DNA of 64,000 nucleotides from Nannocystis punicea (GTDB lineage: Bacteria; Myxococcota_A; Polyangia; Nannocystales; Nannocystaceae), in contig NZ_CP114040.1 of assembly GCF_026965555.1 (NCBI RefSeq), positions 3,968,001 through 4,032,000 on the forward strand. The letters are read 5' to 3'. Each line of letters begins with the position of its first letter. Position 1 is the first letter of the stretch. Positions 23,702 through 31,869 of this stretch are shown here, in pieces. The position numbers and the translations under genes are program-made. The notes under the pieces were generated by a model. The model was not told the origin of the DNA and did not search any database. It was given only the letters and a program-made list of their open reading frames with translations.

Positions 23702-25342
23702 TCAGCCGCTCTTGAACGCGTGGGTGTAGGTCTCGCCGGGAGTCCAGGCGAACTCGCTGCGGACGAGCTGGCGCAGGGCGCAGCTCTCGGCGTCGTTGTT
23801 CTGCGGGCCGAGTACCTTGGCCGAGCCAGGGATCAGGCGGCCGTCGGCGTCGGCCTTCCACTGCAGCTTGACGGTGTAGCCGAAGGCGCCGGCGCAGCGG
23901 CGGCGGATGGCCTTCTGGATCGCCGCGGGGCTGCCCTTCGGGAGGTCGCTGACGGCCGGCGATGCAGGCTCGTCGGGGCCGCTCGTCGCGGCGGCGGCGG
24001 TCGCCGGCTCGGCGTCGGCGCCGGTGGGAGGTTCGGTGGTCGCGGCCGCAGTCCGCGGCTCGGCGGGCGGTAGCTCGGCAGGAGCGGTCGGGCTGCGCGG
24101 CTCGGCCGGCGGCAGCTCGGTGGGCGCGGCCGGGACGGGCGGCGGCTCGGAGGATGCGGGCGCGGCGGCGACGACCGGCGGACCAGGATCGGCGGCGGCG
24201 TGGGCCGGCTCGACGGGGACGCCGGTGGGCTCGGCGGGCGGCAAGGAGCCGGCGCGCAGGCTGAAGAAGGCGAACAGGCCGAGGCCGAGCAACAAGGCGC
24301 CGAGCAGGGGGGCGCCGATGGTGAAGGAGATCCCGCGGGCGTCGCGGGTGACGGTCAAGATCGGGCCGCTGGCGCCCGGCGGCGTGGAGCCGGGGTCGAG
24401 GCTGACACCTGTCCCTGAAGCCAGGTGACGCAGGTCGGCGGCGAGCGCCTGGGCGGTCGGGTAACGCGCGGCGGGATCGTCGGCGAGGGCGCGACGCAAG
24501 ATGGCCTGAAGGCCAGGTGGCACGGTGGACAGGGCGAGCTCCGAGGGACCGTCGCTGCCCAGCCGCATCGGCGGCAGCTCGCCGGTGAGGAGCTTGTGCA
24601 TGAGCGCGCCGAGGGCGTAGATGTCGACGCGATGGTCGGCCGCGAGGCCGCGGTAGAGCTCGGGGGCGATGTAGCCGGGCGTGCCGAGCAAGGCGCCGGT
24701 CTGGGTCAGAGAGGCGTCGCCGCCCCGCGAGGCGCCGCCCACGACCTTGGCGAGGCCGAAGTCGAGGACCTTGATGTAGTCGGGGTCGTCGTCGCGGGTG
24801 AGGCGGAAGCAGTTGGCAGGCTTGATGTCGCGGTGGACGACGCCGTGCTTGTGGGCGGCCGCGAGGGCGCGGGCGATCTGCTCGCCGATGTGGACGACGC
24901 GCTGCCAGACGAGCGGACCCTCGCGCGTGACCGTGGCGGCGAGGTCCTCGCCCTCGAGCCGCTCCATGACGAAGAAGGCGGTGCCGCCGTCGGTCTCGCC
25001 GAAGTCGGTGATCTCGACGACGTGAGCGTGGGCGATGACCGAGGCGGCGCGCGCCTCCTGAATGAAGCGCTGGGCGATCCCGGGGTCGTCGCCGAAGCGC
25101 GGCTTGATGACCTTCACGGCGATCGGTCGATCGAGCATGAGGTGCGTGCCGGCGTAGACGGCCCCCATGCCGCCGGAGCCGAGGCGACGCTCGATGCGGT
25201 AGCGCCCGGCGAGGACTCCCCCGAGCAACGAGTCAGGCGCGTCGGCGCGGCGCGTGATGCCGGAGGCGAGATCGGTCGGGGCGTCGCCCTCGGCAGGAGT
25301 CGCCTGCGTGGGACCGGTGCCGTCGACGTCGTCGCCCGTCAT
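23702..25342 (-). CDS. Membrane Ser/Thr protein kinase (Hanks type)
   Basis: 546 residues from ATG 25342. The kinase domain has all key residues: glycine loop LGSGGMGAVY (54-63), Lys77 in IAVKVIK, VVHRDIKPAN (168-177), LDFGLAK (193-199) and PGYIAPELYRG. A single transmembrane helix follows (about 340-362, GAPLLGALLLGLGLFAFF). A long Pro/Ala/Glu spacer leads to a C-terminal domain (about 460-546, AIQKAIRRRC, CALRQLVRSEFAWTPGETY) that resembles TonB-C/AgmX-type modules. The kinase would face the cytoplasm with the C-terminal part outside. It is divergent from a small membrane protein gene over 96 bp. GGACA-type hairpins lie within the coding region (24408, 24504). Confidence 0.88.
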   Translation of the reverse strand: MTGDDVDGTGPTQATPAEGDAPTDLASGITRRADAPDSLLGGVLAGRYRIERRLGSGGMGAVYAGTHLMLDRPIAVKVIKPRFGDDPGIAQRFIQEARAASVIAHAHVVEITDFGETDGGTAFFVMERLEGEDLAATVTREGPLVWQRVVHIGEQIARALAAAHKHGVVHRDIKPANCFRLTRDDDPDYIKVLDFGLAKVVGGASRGGDASLTQTGALLGTPGYIAPELYRGLAADHRVDIYALGALMHKLLTGELPPMRLGSDGPSELALSTVPPGLQAILRRALADDPAARYPTAQALAADLRHLASGTGVSLDPGSTPPGASGPILTVTRDARGISFTIGAPLLGALLLGLGLFAFFSLRAGSLPPAEPTGVPVEPAHAAADPGPPVVAAAPASSEPPPVPAAPTELPPAEPRSPTAPAELPPAEPRTAAATTEPPTGADAEPATAAAATSGPDEPASPAVSDLPKGSPAAIQKAIRRRCAGAFGYTVKLQWKADADGRLIPGSAKVLGPQNNDAESCALRQLVRSEFAWTPGETYTHAFKSG

Positions 25343-25438
25343 GCGCCGAGTATAAAGGTGGGAGCGGCGGCGCCGGCGCGTCAGGTAGGGGCGGAAGCGA
25401 CCGCTGCCTCGGGCGCCGAACTGGCCGATACTGGGGCG

Positions 25439-26341
25439 ATGACGAGGCGCAGGGCGACGGCGCTGGCGTGCGCAGCGGCGCTGACGAGCGGTCAGGTCGA
25501 GGCGGCGAACCCCGCCACGGAGGCGCTGCGACGCGATCACGAGGGTTGTCAGGCGCTGCGCAAGGACGGTCGCAGCGGCGAGGCGGGGTCCTGCTTCGAG
25601 CGGGTGTACGTGGGCCTGACGGAGCTCGATCCGCGAGCGAGCCGCGACCTCTTCAATGTGCTGAGCGACACAGTGGCGGCGTACGAGCAGGCCCACGCGA
25701 GCGACGGCGAGACGGGCTCGATGTGCCGCGCGGCCGGGGTGGTCCGCGACTACCTCGAGCGGCCGCAGAAGGCGGAGGCGATCCGGCTCCGTCGCCGGGC
25801 GCTGGGGCTGGCCGACCGGATCGACCAGAGCCTGCGCGCGGCCAGCCAGGCGGCGGGTCGCGACGTGTGCGCCGATCCGCCGCCGCCGACCCCGACCCCG
25901 GAGGTCGAGAAGAGCCCGACGGGCGACGCCGCGCCGGCCGGCCCGACCACGCCGGCGCCGGCGCTGAAGCGGCTGCCGCCGCCTCGTCCGAGTCAGTGGC
26001 GGGGACAGACGAGCTGGGCGGCGCCGTCGGAGCCGTCGCTCGAGCTGCTGGCCGCGGGCTTCGGGGTGTCGATCGGCGGGGCGCTGACGTCGGCCGTGGG
26101 CGTGGGGCTGCTGCTGTACCGCGCGGAGTGCACGACGGCGACGCCCGACTGCTCCGACGCGGCGCTGGCGAGCTACCACGACGCGGGCTACCTGACTCTG
26201 GCGGCGGGGGCGGGGATCCTGGTGGCCGGCGCGAGCCTCCTCTTCGCCGACCGGGTGCAGGAGCGCAAGCGGCGGGCGGCCCGCGCGGCGCCGACGTTCG
26301 GGGCCGGGGGCGCCGGGATCGCGGCGTTCGGGCGGTTCTGA
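25439..26341 (+). CDS. Exported protein with one transmembrane region, function unknown
   Basis: 300 residues from ATG 25439. A basic N-terminus and weak signal (ALACAAALTSGQVEA) precede a helical region (25-140, HEGCQALRKDGRSGEAGSCF, FNVLSDTVAAYEQAH). A Pro-rich linker follows, then a hydrophobic hairpin (about 205-270: GFGVSIGGALTSAVGVGLLL, YLTLAAGAGILVAGASLLF) and a basic C-terminus. This plan (periplasmic helical part, Pro linker, two C-terminal membrane helices) is common among myxobacterial proteins found next to Ser/Thr kinases. Its divergent position suggests co-regulation with the kinase. No enzyme motif seen. Confidence 0.6.
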   Translation: MTRRRATALACAAALTSGQVEAANPATEALRRDHEGCQALRKDGRSGEAGSCFERVYVGLTELDPRASRDLFNVLSDTVAAYEQAHASDGETGSMCRAAGVVRDYLERPQKAEAIRLRRRALGLADRIDQSLRAASQAAGRDVCADPPPPTPTPEVEKSPTGDAAPAGPTTPAPALKRLPPPRPSQWRGQTSWAAPSEPSLELLAAGFGVSIGGALTSAVGVGLLLYRAECTTATPDCSDAALASYHDAGYLTLAAGAGILVAGASLLFADRVQERKRRAARAAPTFGAGGAGIAAFGRF

Positions 26342-26428
26342 GGCGGACCGCAGGTGCTGCACTTCCGGACAGGAATGATGGGGCAGGTGAGAGTTGCGGG
26401 CGCGGCGGGGCTGGCGTAGACCTCCGCC

Positions 26429-26845
26429 GTGGACCTGCCGGAGATCGGGGCGCGCTGCCGGGTGACGATCGAGTACCCGCGCCTGAGCTTCGTCAAGCGC
26501 CGCAGCGACGGGCGGGTCGACTTCGTGTCGCCGCTGCCGTGCCCCTATAACTACGGACATGTCCCCGGGGTCATGTCCGGCGACGGCGACCCGCTCGACG
26601 CGGTGGTGCTCGGACGTCGCTTGCCCGCGGGGACCGAGGTCGAGCTGGCCGTGGTGGCGATCGTCGGCTTCGTCGACGCGGGCCAGGACGACCCGAAGGT
26701 GATCTTCAGCGCGACGCCGCTGACGCCGGCGCAGCGGCGCGGGCTCGAGCTGTTCTTTCGCGTGTACGCGCTCGGGAAACGGGCGCTGGCCGCGGCGCGC
26801 GGGGTCGAAGGGGCGACGCGGTTCGACGGCTGGCGCGCGGGGTGA
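26429..26845 (+). CDS. Inorganic pyrophosphatase, compact form
   Basis: 138 residues from GTG 26429. It contains VTIEYPRLSFVKRRSDGRVD and PCPYNYGHVPGVMSGDGDPLD, the signature of soluble family I inorganic pyrophosphatases (metal-binding Asp residues in DGDPLD and DPKV in GQDDPKVIF). It is shorter than the usual ~175 residues because strands and the C-terminal helix are reduced (LELFFRVYALGKRA is present). It would hydrolyse PPi in the cytoplasm. The DNA encoding GHVPGVMSG contains a GGACATGTCC/GTCATGTCC pair, so the repeat-like sequence here coincides with conserved codons. Activity of the short form is likely but unproven. Confidence 0.75.
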   Translation: MDLPEIGARCRVTIEYPRLSFVKRRSDGRVDFVSPLPCPYNYGHVPGVMSGDGDPLDAVVLGRRLPAGTEVELAVVAIVGFVDAGQDDPKVIFSATPLTPAQRRGLELFFRVYALGKRALAAARGVEGATRFDGWRAG

Positions 26846-26879
26846 GGCGGGCCCAGCGCGGGGCGCGGACGGGAATCAC

Positions 26880-26909
26880 CTGTCTTTCAGGGCATGCGTG
26901 GAAGGACAG
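26880..26909. repeat. Hairpin CTGTCTTTC/GAAGGACAG
   Basis: Nine-base arms (26880-26888 and 26901-26909, one T-G wobble) with a 12 nt loop containing GCATGC. It lies about 35 nt downstream of the pyrophosphatase stop codon, in the convergent gap. Confidence 0.5.
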
Positions 26910-27032
26910 TAAGATCGGACTGCCACCGGCCGTCCGGCGCGGCGAGGTTCCCGAGGACATGCCGTCGCCGGGCTTCGCCGGCGTGATGCTTGGGGCACGC
27001 GAGAGCCGGCTGGCTCGGCATGTTCATTCCGC

Positions 27033-27050
27033 CATGTCCTTGGGGACATG
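27033..27050. terminator. Perfect hairpin CATGTCC-TTGG-GGACATG at a stop codon
   Basis: A seven-base-pair perfect stem with a 4 nt loop, starting 2 nt past the minus-strand stop at 27053. There is no T-tract on either side. The placement suggests termination or 3'-end stabilisation. Confidence 0.5.
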
Positions 27051-27052
27051 TC

Positions 27053-27796
27053 TCAAGGTTTGGTGGCGGGCGCCTGGGGGGCGGCGATCGGGACCAGGCC
27101 GTCGCGGCGCGAGCCGGAGACCTCCTCGGGGGCGGCGATGATCTGGCGGAGCAGGCCGGCGACCTTGTCGTCGCTGCAGCTGGAGGTCTTCCACGCGAAC
27201 ATGCGGACGCCCTTCCACCCCGGCAGGAAGGCCCAGCGGTACTCGTTCTGCCGGGTCCAGAAGGCGCCGGGGACGTCCGGGACCGGGTCGACGGAGACGT
27301 TCGGGTCGGTGCGGCGCATGGAGTAGAGGTTGTCCTCGGCGGCCTTCTGCGGGGTGTCGCCGAGGATGGTGGCGATCCGGAACCACTGCGCCGGGCTGTT
27401 GGGCTCGGGCACGAAGTAGAAGCCGCAGCTGTTGTGGAACGACTCGCCGAGGTAGACCTGCAGGCCGCAGATCTCGGCGGCGGCCTTGCTGTCGAAGCCG
27501 AGCGTGTGCTCGCAGCACTTCGGGTTGGGCAGCTCGGGGGCGTAGAGGCGGCAGACGCCGTTGGTCTCGTCGGGGCGGCCGGTGCCCGGCGACTTCACGG
27601 GGTCGGGGTCGGGCTGCTTGGCCGCGCTCGGGGCGCTCTGGGCGGCGTAGAGGTCGCCGGTGTCCTCGACGACGCGCGGGTCGGACGGGGCCGGGTGTGC
27701 GCCGTCGACGGTCGGGGTGGGCGCGGGCGCCTGTGCTTGCGGACAGGCGGCGAGGAGCACGAGGGCGAACGGGGCGAGGCGCAGGCGGTGCGTCAC
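27053..27796 (-). CDS. Predicted lipoprotein, function unknown
   Basis: 247 residues from GTG 27796, with AAAGGAG five bases upstream. The signal LAPFALVLLAACPQAQ has the lipobox A-A-C. After a Pro-rich spacer, the folded region has several Cys (VCRLYAPELPNPKCCEHTLG, EICGLQVYLGESFHNSCGFY) and aromatic-rich segments (WTRQNEYRWAFLPGWKGVRM). Cys spacing suggests disulfides. It is the last gene of a minus-strand operon after two metzincin-like MYXO-CTERM proteins, nine bases downstream of the second. No family recognised. Confidence 0.65.
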   Translation of the reverse strand: MTHRLRLAPFALVLLAACPQAQAPAPTPTVDGAHPAPSDPRVVEDTGDLYAAQSAPSAAKQPDPDPVKSPGTGRPDETNGVCRLYAPELPNPKCCEHTLGFDSKAAAEICGLQVYLGESFHNSCGFYFVPEPNSPAQWFRIATILGDTPQKAAEDNLYSMRRTDPNVSVDPVPDVPGAFWTRQNEYRWAFLPGWKGVRMFAWKTSSCSDDKVAGLLRQIIAAPEEVSGSRRDGLVPIAAPQAPATKP

Positions 27797-27805
27797 GGGT
27801 CTCCT

Positions 27806-29386
27806 TTAGCGCGGCGCGGGCGGGGTGGCCAGAGCGGTGCAACGGACCGCGAGCGTTCGCCGGCGCCGGCGGCCCAGCGCGAGCACGACGAGCCAGGCGG
27901 GGCCGCTCGCGCTGACGCCGAGGTCGCAGCCCTGGGTCTCGGACAGGCCGCCGGTGTCGCCGGTGTCCCCGGTGTCGCCGGTGCCGTCGCTGTCGCCGGT
28001 GGTGCTGTCCGGATCTTCGCTGCCCTCGGGCAGGATCGTGAAGCGCACGCGGTCGCTGCCGGCGTTGCCGCCCTCGTCGCGGACGGTGACGAGGAGGTCG
28101 TAGGTGCCCGGCGGCGGGTTCTTGAGCCGCAGGTCGACGCGGATCGCCTCGTCGCTGAAGAGCGTCTGGCCGTCTTGCTGGATCTCCACGGCGTAGAACT
28201 GCGGCTCGAGGTCGTCGACGACGTCGCCGTAGAGCGAGAGCTCGACCGGCAGCACGTGGTACGAGCCGTCGACCGGGCTGGTGAGCTCGAGGGTCGGGGC
28301 GACGATGTCGGGCTGGGCCGGGCCGAACAGGTAGAGCAGCTCCTGGAAGGAGTTCTGGTAGCCGGTCTCGCAGAACATCTCGTGCACGAGGTTGCACACG
28401 CCGGCGGTCTCGACGAGGTCGGTGTTGGCGACGATCTTGTTGCACTGATCCTGGAAGTACGGCGTCGGCGCCTCGACGAACGGGTGCAGGTTGTCGAACG
28501 GGCTGTTGACGTGCTCGAGACCCCAGGTGTGCGCGGCCTCCTGCAGGATGATCGTGGCGCCGGTGTTCGAGCCCTGGAAGGCGCCGGCGAAGCAGGTGTC
28601 GTTGGCCCACAGGTTGCCGCAGTCGATGTACGGGGCGATGCCCGCGAAGTCCTGGGCGCCGATGTCGCCGTAGAGGACCATGGTGTAGCCGGGGTCGTCG
28701 GGCGGGCGCCGCCAGGTGGTGCGCACGCCGATCTCCCGCAGGTCCTTGCGCACCGACTCGATGATGGCGACCCGCCGCGCCTCGGTGCCGACGAACGGGC
28801 CGATGTAGCCGTCGAACAGGTCGGCCAGGGTGCTGCAGTCGTGGCGCGAGTCGTTGCCGCAGCCGCGCCGCAGGACTGCGCCGTCGAAGTTGACGTAGAG
28901 GGTGTGCGGGGTGCCGGGCTCGGCGGGCAAGGCGTCGAGGCCGCGGGTGGCCAGCGGCGGCGTGATGGCGGGGCGCAGCGGCTCGGCGGCAGGGCGGGCG
29001 GCGCGGTTGCGGAGGGACAGGTCGAGGGCTTCGGGGCCGGACGCGCCCGGCGACATGGCCTTCGGGACAGGCGACTGGGTGACCGTGGCCGCGCGCCGGA
29101 GGGTGCCTCGGGACAGAGCGCCGGCGGGCGAGCTTTCGTACATGTCCTCGAGGACAGGCGCACCGGAGGCCGAGGCGTCGGGGGCGAGTGAGCTTCGGGA
29201 CAGGTCCTCGGGGACAGGTACGCCGGGCGCCGGGGTGCTGGGGGCACCTGGGCTTCGGGACATGGACTCGAGGACAGGTGACGCGGGGGCCGAATCAGCT
29301 GGCCTTCGGGACAGGGACGCGCCCGCGCCCGGGTCGCCGGCGCTGGCGAGCGCGGCGAGCAGGGCGGGGGCGAGGGCGAGGTTCAC
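27806..29386 (-). CDS. Secreted metzincin-like protein with MYXO-CTERM-like tail
   Basis: 526 residues from ATG 29386. The N-terminal 130 residues are low-complexity, with 20-residue repeats (PVLESMSRS, PVPEDLSRS, PVLEDMYES) encoded by GGACA repeat DNA. The catalytic-like region (about 160-350) has TLYVNFDGAVL and QEAAHTWGLEH (282-292), a metzincin zinc motif HExxHxxGxxH in which the first His is Gln. An Ig/cadherin-like domain follows (about 355-450, PTLELTSPVDGSYHV, GTYDLLVTVRDEGGNAGSDR), then a Thr/Gly/Asp spacer, Cys, a hydrophobic patch and RRRRR as in MYXO-CTERM tails. It is probably exported and surface-anchored. Whether it is an active protease is doubtful given Gln282. Confidence 0.7.
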   Translation of the reverse strand: MNLALAPALLAALASAGDPGAGASLSRRPADSAPASPVLESMSRSPGAPSTPAPGVPVPEDLSRSSLAPDASASGAPVLEDMYESSPAGALSRGTLRRAATVTQSPVPKAMSPGASGPEALDLSLRNRAARPAAEPLRPAITPPLATRGLDALPAEPGTPHTLYVNFDGAVLRRGCGNDSRHDCSTLADLFDGYIGPFVGTEARRVAIIESVRKDLREIGVRTTWRRPPDDPGYTMVLYGDIGAQDFAGIAPYIDCGNLWANDTCFAGAFQGSNTGATIILQEAAHTWGLEHVNSPFDNLHPFVEAPTPYFQDQCNKIVANTDLVETAGVCNLVHEMFCETGYQNSFQELLYLFGPAQPDIVAPTLELTSPVDGSYHVLPVELSLYGDVVDDLEPQFYAVEIQQDGQTLFSDEAIRVDLRLKNPPPGTYDLLVTVRDEGGNAGSDRVRFTILPEGSEDPDSTTGDSDGTGDTGDTGDTGGLSETQGCDLGVSASGPAWLVVLALGRRRRRTLAVRCTALATPPAPR

Positions 29387-29425
29387 GGGGCCAGGGTACG
29401 CGGTTTGGCGGGGGCGCGCAGGGGG

Positions 29426-30841
29426 CTAGCCGCGGGCGCGCCGACGCCCCCGGGCGAGGCCGAGGAGGAGCAGCAGGGCCGGGGCGCCCGAGGTCGGAGC
29501 GAGGTCCGATCGGCAGGCGCAGCCGTCGTCGCCGCCGCTCTGATCGCCCGTGGTGGCCGAGTCCGTGACGCCGCCGGTCGCGCTGGTGACGCCGGTGGTG
29601 GGGTTGCCGCTGCCGCCCCCCGTGGTCGGCGCGTCGCCCGTGGTGTCGGGCTCGTCGCCGGTGGTGGTGCCGGGCTCGCCGGTGGTGGTGCCGGGCTCGC
29701 CAGTGGTGGTGTCCGGCTCGCCGGTGGTGCCGGGGACCGGCTCACCTTTGACCGTGAAGTGCACGGTGTCGATGGCCTCGTTCTTGTCCTCGTCGGTGAC
29801 GGTGGCGGTGACGGTGTACTCGCCGGGGGCGAGGCCGGTGATCGGGAAGGTCAGATCGGAGGGGCTCGGCCACGAGGTGGGGTCGGTCTCGGCGGCGCTC
29901 GGGCCGTCGATCTTGAGCGTCAGCACGAGCAGCTGCGGGCTCTGGTTGTCGGCGGCGGTGAGCTTGAGGTCGAACTTGCCCTCGACCTCGGCGCCGTCAG
30001 CCGGGGCGGTGATCTCGAGCGTCGGCGCGGTCAGGTCGGGCGCACCGGGGCCGAAGATCTGGAGGAGCTCCTGGTAGCTGTTCTGGTAGTTGCTCCCGTT
30101 GCAGAACTGGGAGTGCTGGTTGGGGCACTCGATGTTGTTCTCGGGGACCGGCTCGTTGTTGTTGTCCAGGCGGACGATCTGGAAGCACTCGTCGACGTAG
30201 GTCGGATCGGGGACGCTCTGGGTGGTGGGGTAGAGGAGGTCGGACTTCGACTCGACGTGCTCGAGGCCCCAGGTGTGGGCGATCTCCTGCAGCACGGCCT
30301 TGGCGATGCCGGTCGGCGAGCTGGTGTAGTCGAGGGTGAAGCTGACCTCGCCGCCGTTGCCGTTGAAACAGTCGATGCTGGGCGCGACGCCGGCGAAGCC
30401 ACCGCCGGGCGCGGGGTTCCAGTCGCCGATCATCTCCATGTCGTAGTCGCCGCTGGCAGGCCGGACGTCGGTGACGTGGATGTTGAACTTGCCGAGGTCG
30501 TTGCGCATGACCTGGACGACGGCGGCGCGTCGCCCGAGGTCGCCGCCGAACGGCAGGACCTGACCGTCGAAGATCGTGGAGCAGTTGTCCTGCGGGTCGT
30601 TGTTGCCCCAGCCGCAGAAGCTCATGTCGCCGCCGTCGAAGTTGGTGAAGACGATCCACTCGCCGGCCTGCACGGGCGGCTGCTCGAGGTCGGCGCCGAA
30701 CACCAGCGGCTCGTGAAACGGCGAGGTGATCGGGATCGCCGCTGCGAGGTCATCGGGTTCGCCCGCCTCGGCCAACCCGGGCACGAACAACGTGGTCAGT
30801 ACGAGGCAGGAAAGACGGGTGCGGGCGTTTTGACGGGCCAT
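29426..30841 (-). CDS. Secreted metzincin-like protein, paralogue, MYXO-CTERM
   Basis: 471 residues from ATG 30841, with a signal peptide (LSCLVLTTLFVPGLAEA). It shares the plan of the next gene: WIVFTNFDGGDMSF, then QEIAHTWGLEH (185-195), again with Gln in place of the first zinc-binding His, then NYQNSYQELLQIFGPGAPD. An Ig-like domain follows (about 275-370, APTLEITAPADGAEV, GEYTVTATVTDEDKNEA), then repeats of TTGEPGT and a CAC motif, hydrophobic LLLLLGLA and Arg-rich end typical of MYXO-CTERM. The two paralogues are 39 bp apart and arose by duplication. Here the N-terminal repeat region is absent. Confidence 0.72.
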   Translation of the reverse strand: MARQNARTRLSCLVLTTLFVPGLAEAGEPDDLAAAIPITSPFHEPLVFGADLEQPPVQAGEWIVFTNFDGGDMSFCGWGNNDPQDNCSTIFDGQVLPFGGDLGRRAAVVQVMRNDLGKFNIHVTDVRPASGDYDMEMIGDWNPAPGGGFAGVAPSIDCFNGNGGEVSFTLDYTSSPTGIAKAVLQEIAHTWGLEHVESKSDLLYPTTQSVPDPTYVDECFQIVRLDNNNEPVPENNIECPNQHSQFCNGSNYQNSYQELLQIFGPGAPDLTAPTLEITAPADGAEVEGKFDLKLTAADNQSPQLLVLTLKIDGPSAAETDPTSWPSPSDLTFPITGLAPGEYTVTATVTDEDKNEAIDTVHFTVKGEPVPGTTGEPDTTTGEPGTTTGEPGTTTGDEPDTTGDAPTTGGGSGNPTTGVTSATGGVTDSATTGDQSGGDDGCACRSDLAPTSGAPALLLLLGLARGRRRARG

Positions 30842-30918
30842 CGTGGCGACGGTACCAGACGGCCTCCAAAGCGACGCAGCGCGCGCTGCGTGTGTGTGAT
30901 CACCCGTCGTCGGTGGTG

Positions 30919-31749
30919 TCAGTCGCCCTCAACGAGTCGCCGCACGAACTCGGGCAAGTTGAAGGCGCCGAGGCCGAGGCTCGGGCCGACGTAGCGCCCG
31001 GCGACCGCGGCGAGGCGCGAGGCGTCGAGATCGGTCAGGCGGAAGTCGTCGCCCGCGAGGGCGAAGGTCCAGCACCCGCTCGGATAGGTGGGGATGCAGC
31101 CGTAGTAGGCGTGAACCCCCTTGAAGACGCCGCGCAGCTCCTTGAAGACGCCGCGCACGGTGTCGGCGGCGTAGAACGGCGACTCGGTCTGGGCGCTGAC
31201 GATGCCGCCGGGTCGCAAGGCGCGGCGCAGATCGGCGAAGAAGGCCCCGCCGAACAGTCCAGCCGCAGGACCGATCGGCTCGGAGCTGTCGACGAGGATG
31301 GCGTCGAAGCTGCCCGGATGGTTGCGGACGTATTCGACTGCGTCGGCGAACACGAGCTCGACGCGCGGATCGTCGAGGCGCCCGGCGACGGCGGGGATCC
31401 ACTGCTGGCAGACGCGGGTGACTCGCTCGTCGATCTCGCACAGGACGACCCGCTCGACCCCGGGGTGTCGCAAGACCTCGCGCACTGTGCCGCCGTCGCC
31501 CCCGCCGACGACGAGCACGCGCCGCGGGTCGCGATGGATGCACAGCGGGACGTGGCTGATGAGCTCGTGGTACACGAACTCGTCGAGCTCGGTCAGCATG
31601 ACCATGCCGTCGAGCATGAGCAGGCGACCGTGACCCCGCGTGTCGTAGACCTCGATGCGCTGGAAGGGGCTCTGCTCCTCGTGGACCTTGTCGGTGACGT
31701 GGAGGCCGATCGCGGAGAGGTCGTGGTAGTGCTCGTACAACCAGGGCAT
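30919..31749 (-). CDS. speE: Spermidine synthase-like aminopropyltransferase
   Basis: 276 residues from ATG 31749. It begins WLYEHYHDLSAIGLHV and has the diagnostic motifs of spermidine synthases: QRIEVYDTRGHGRLLMLDG, VLVVGGGDGGTVREVLRH (decarboxylated SAM binding), LCEIDERVTRVC, ILVDSSEPIGPA (catalytic Asp region) and YGCIPTYPSGCWTFALAG. The fold is a Rossmann-like methyltransferase with an N-terminal beta domain. It transfers an aminopropyl group to putrescine. An earlier in-frame ATG would add about 32 unconserved residues. It is cytoplasmic; the upstream neighbour on the same strand is a membrane protein 120 bp away, so linkage is loose. Confidence 0.88.
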   Translation of the reverse strand: MPWLYEHYHDLSAIGLHVTDKVHEEQSPFQRIEVYDTRGHGRLLMLDGMVMLTELDEFVYHELISHVPLCIHRDPRRVLVVGGGDGGTVREVLRHPGVERVVLCEIDERVTRVCQQWIPAVAGRLDDPRVELVFADAVEYVRNHPGSFDAILVDSSEPIGPAAGLFGGAFFADLRRALRPGGIVSAQTESPFYAADTVRGVFKELRGVFKGVHAYYGCIPTYPSGCWTFALAGDDFRLTDLDASRLAAVAGRYVGPSLGLGAFNLPEFVRRLVEGD

Positions 31750-31869
31750 GGACGCAGGCTCGCTCGAGGGGGCGGTCAAAAAGGCTCCGGGCGGAGGCTG
31801 GGCCTTATAGCCCTGCCGCCGCCCGGGACTCAAGCCGCAGTCCAAGACCGCCGCCCGTGAGGCGCTGGA

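Noticed and set aside
26564-26590. GGACATGTCC pair in the pyrophosphatase as an inserted element
   Set aside because: The codons encode the conserved YNYGHVPG-GDGDPLD region, so the match may simply be chance overlap with conserved residues.
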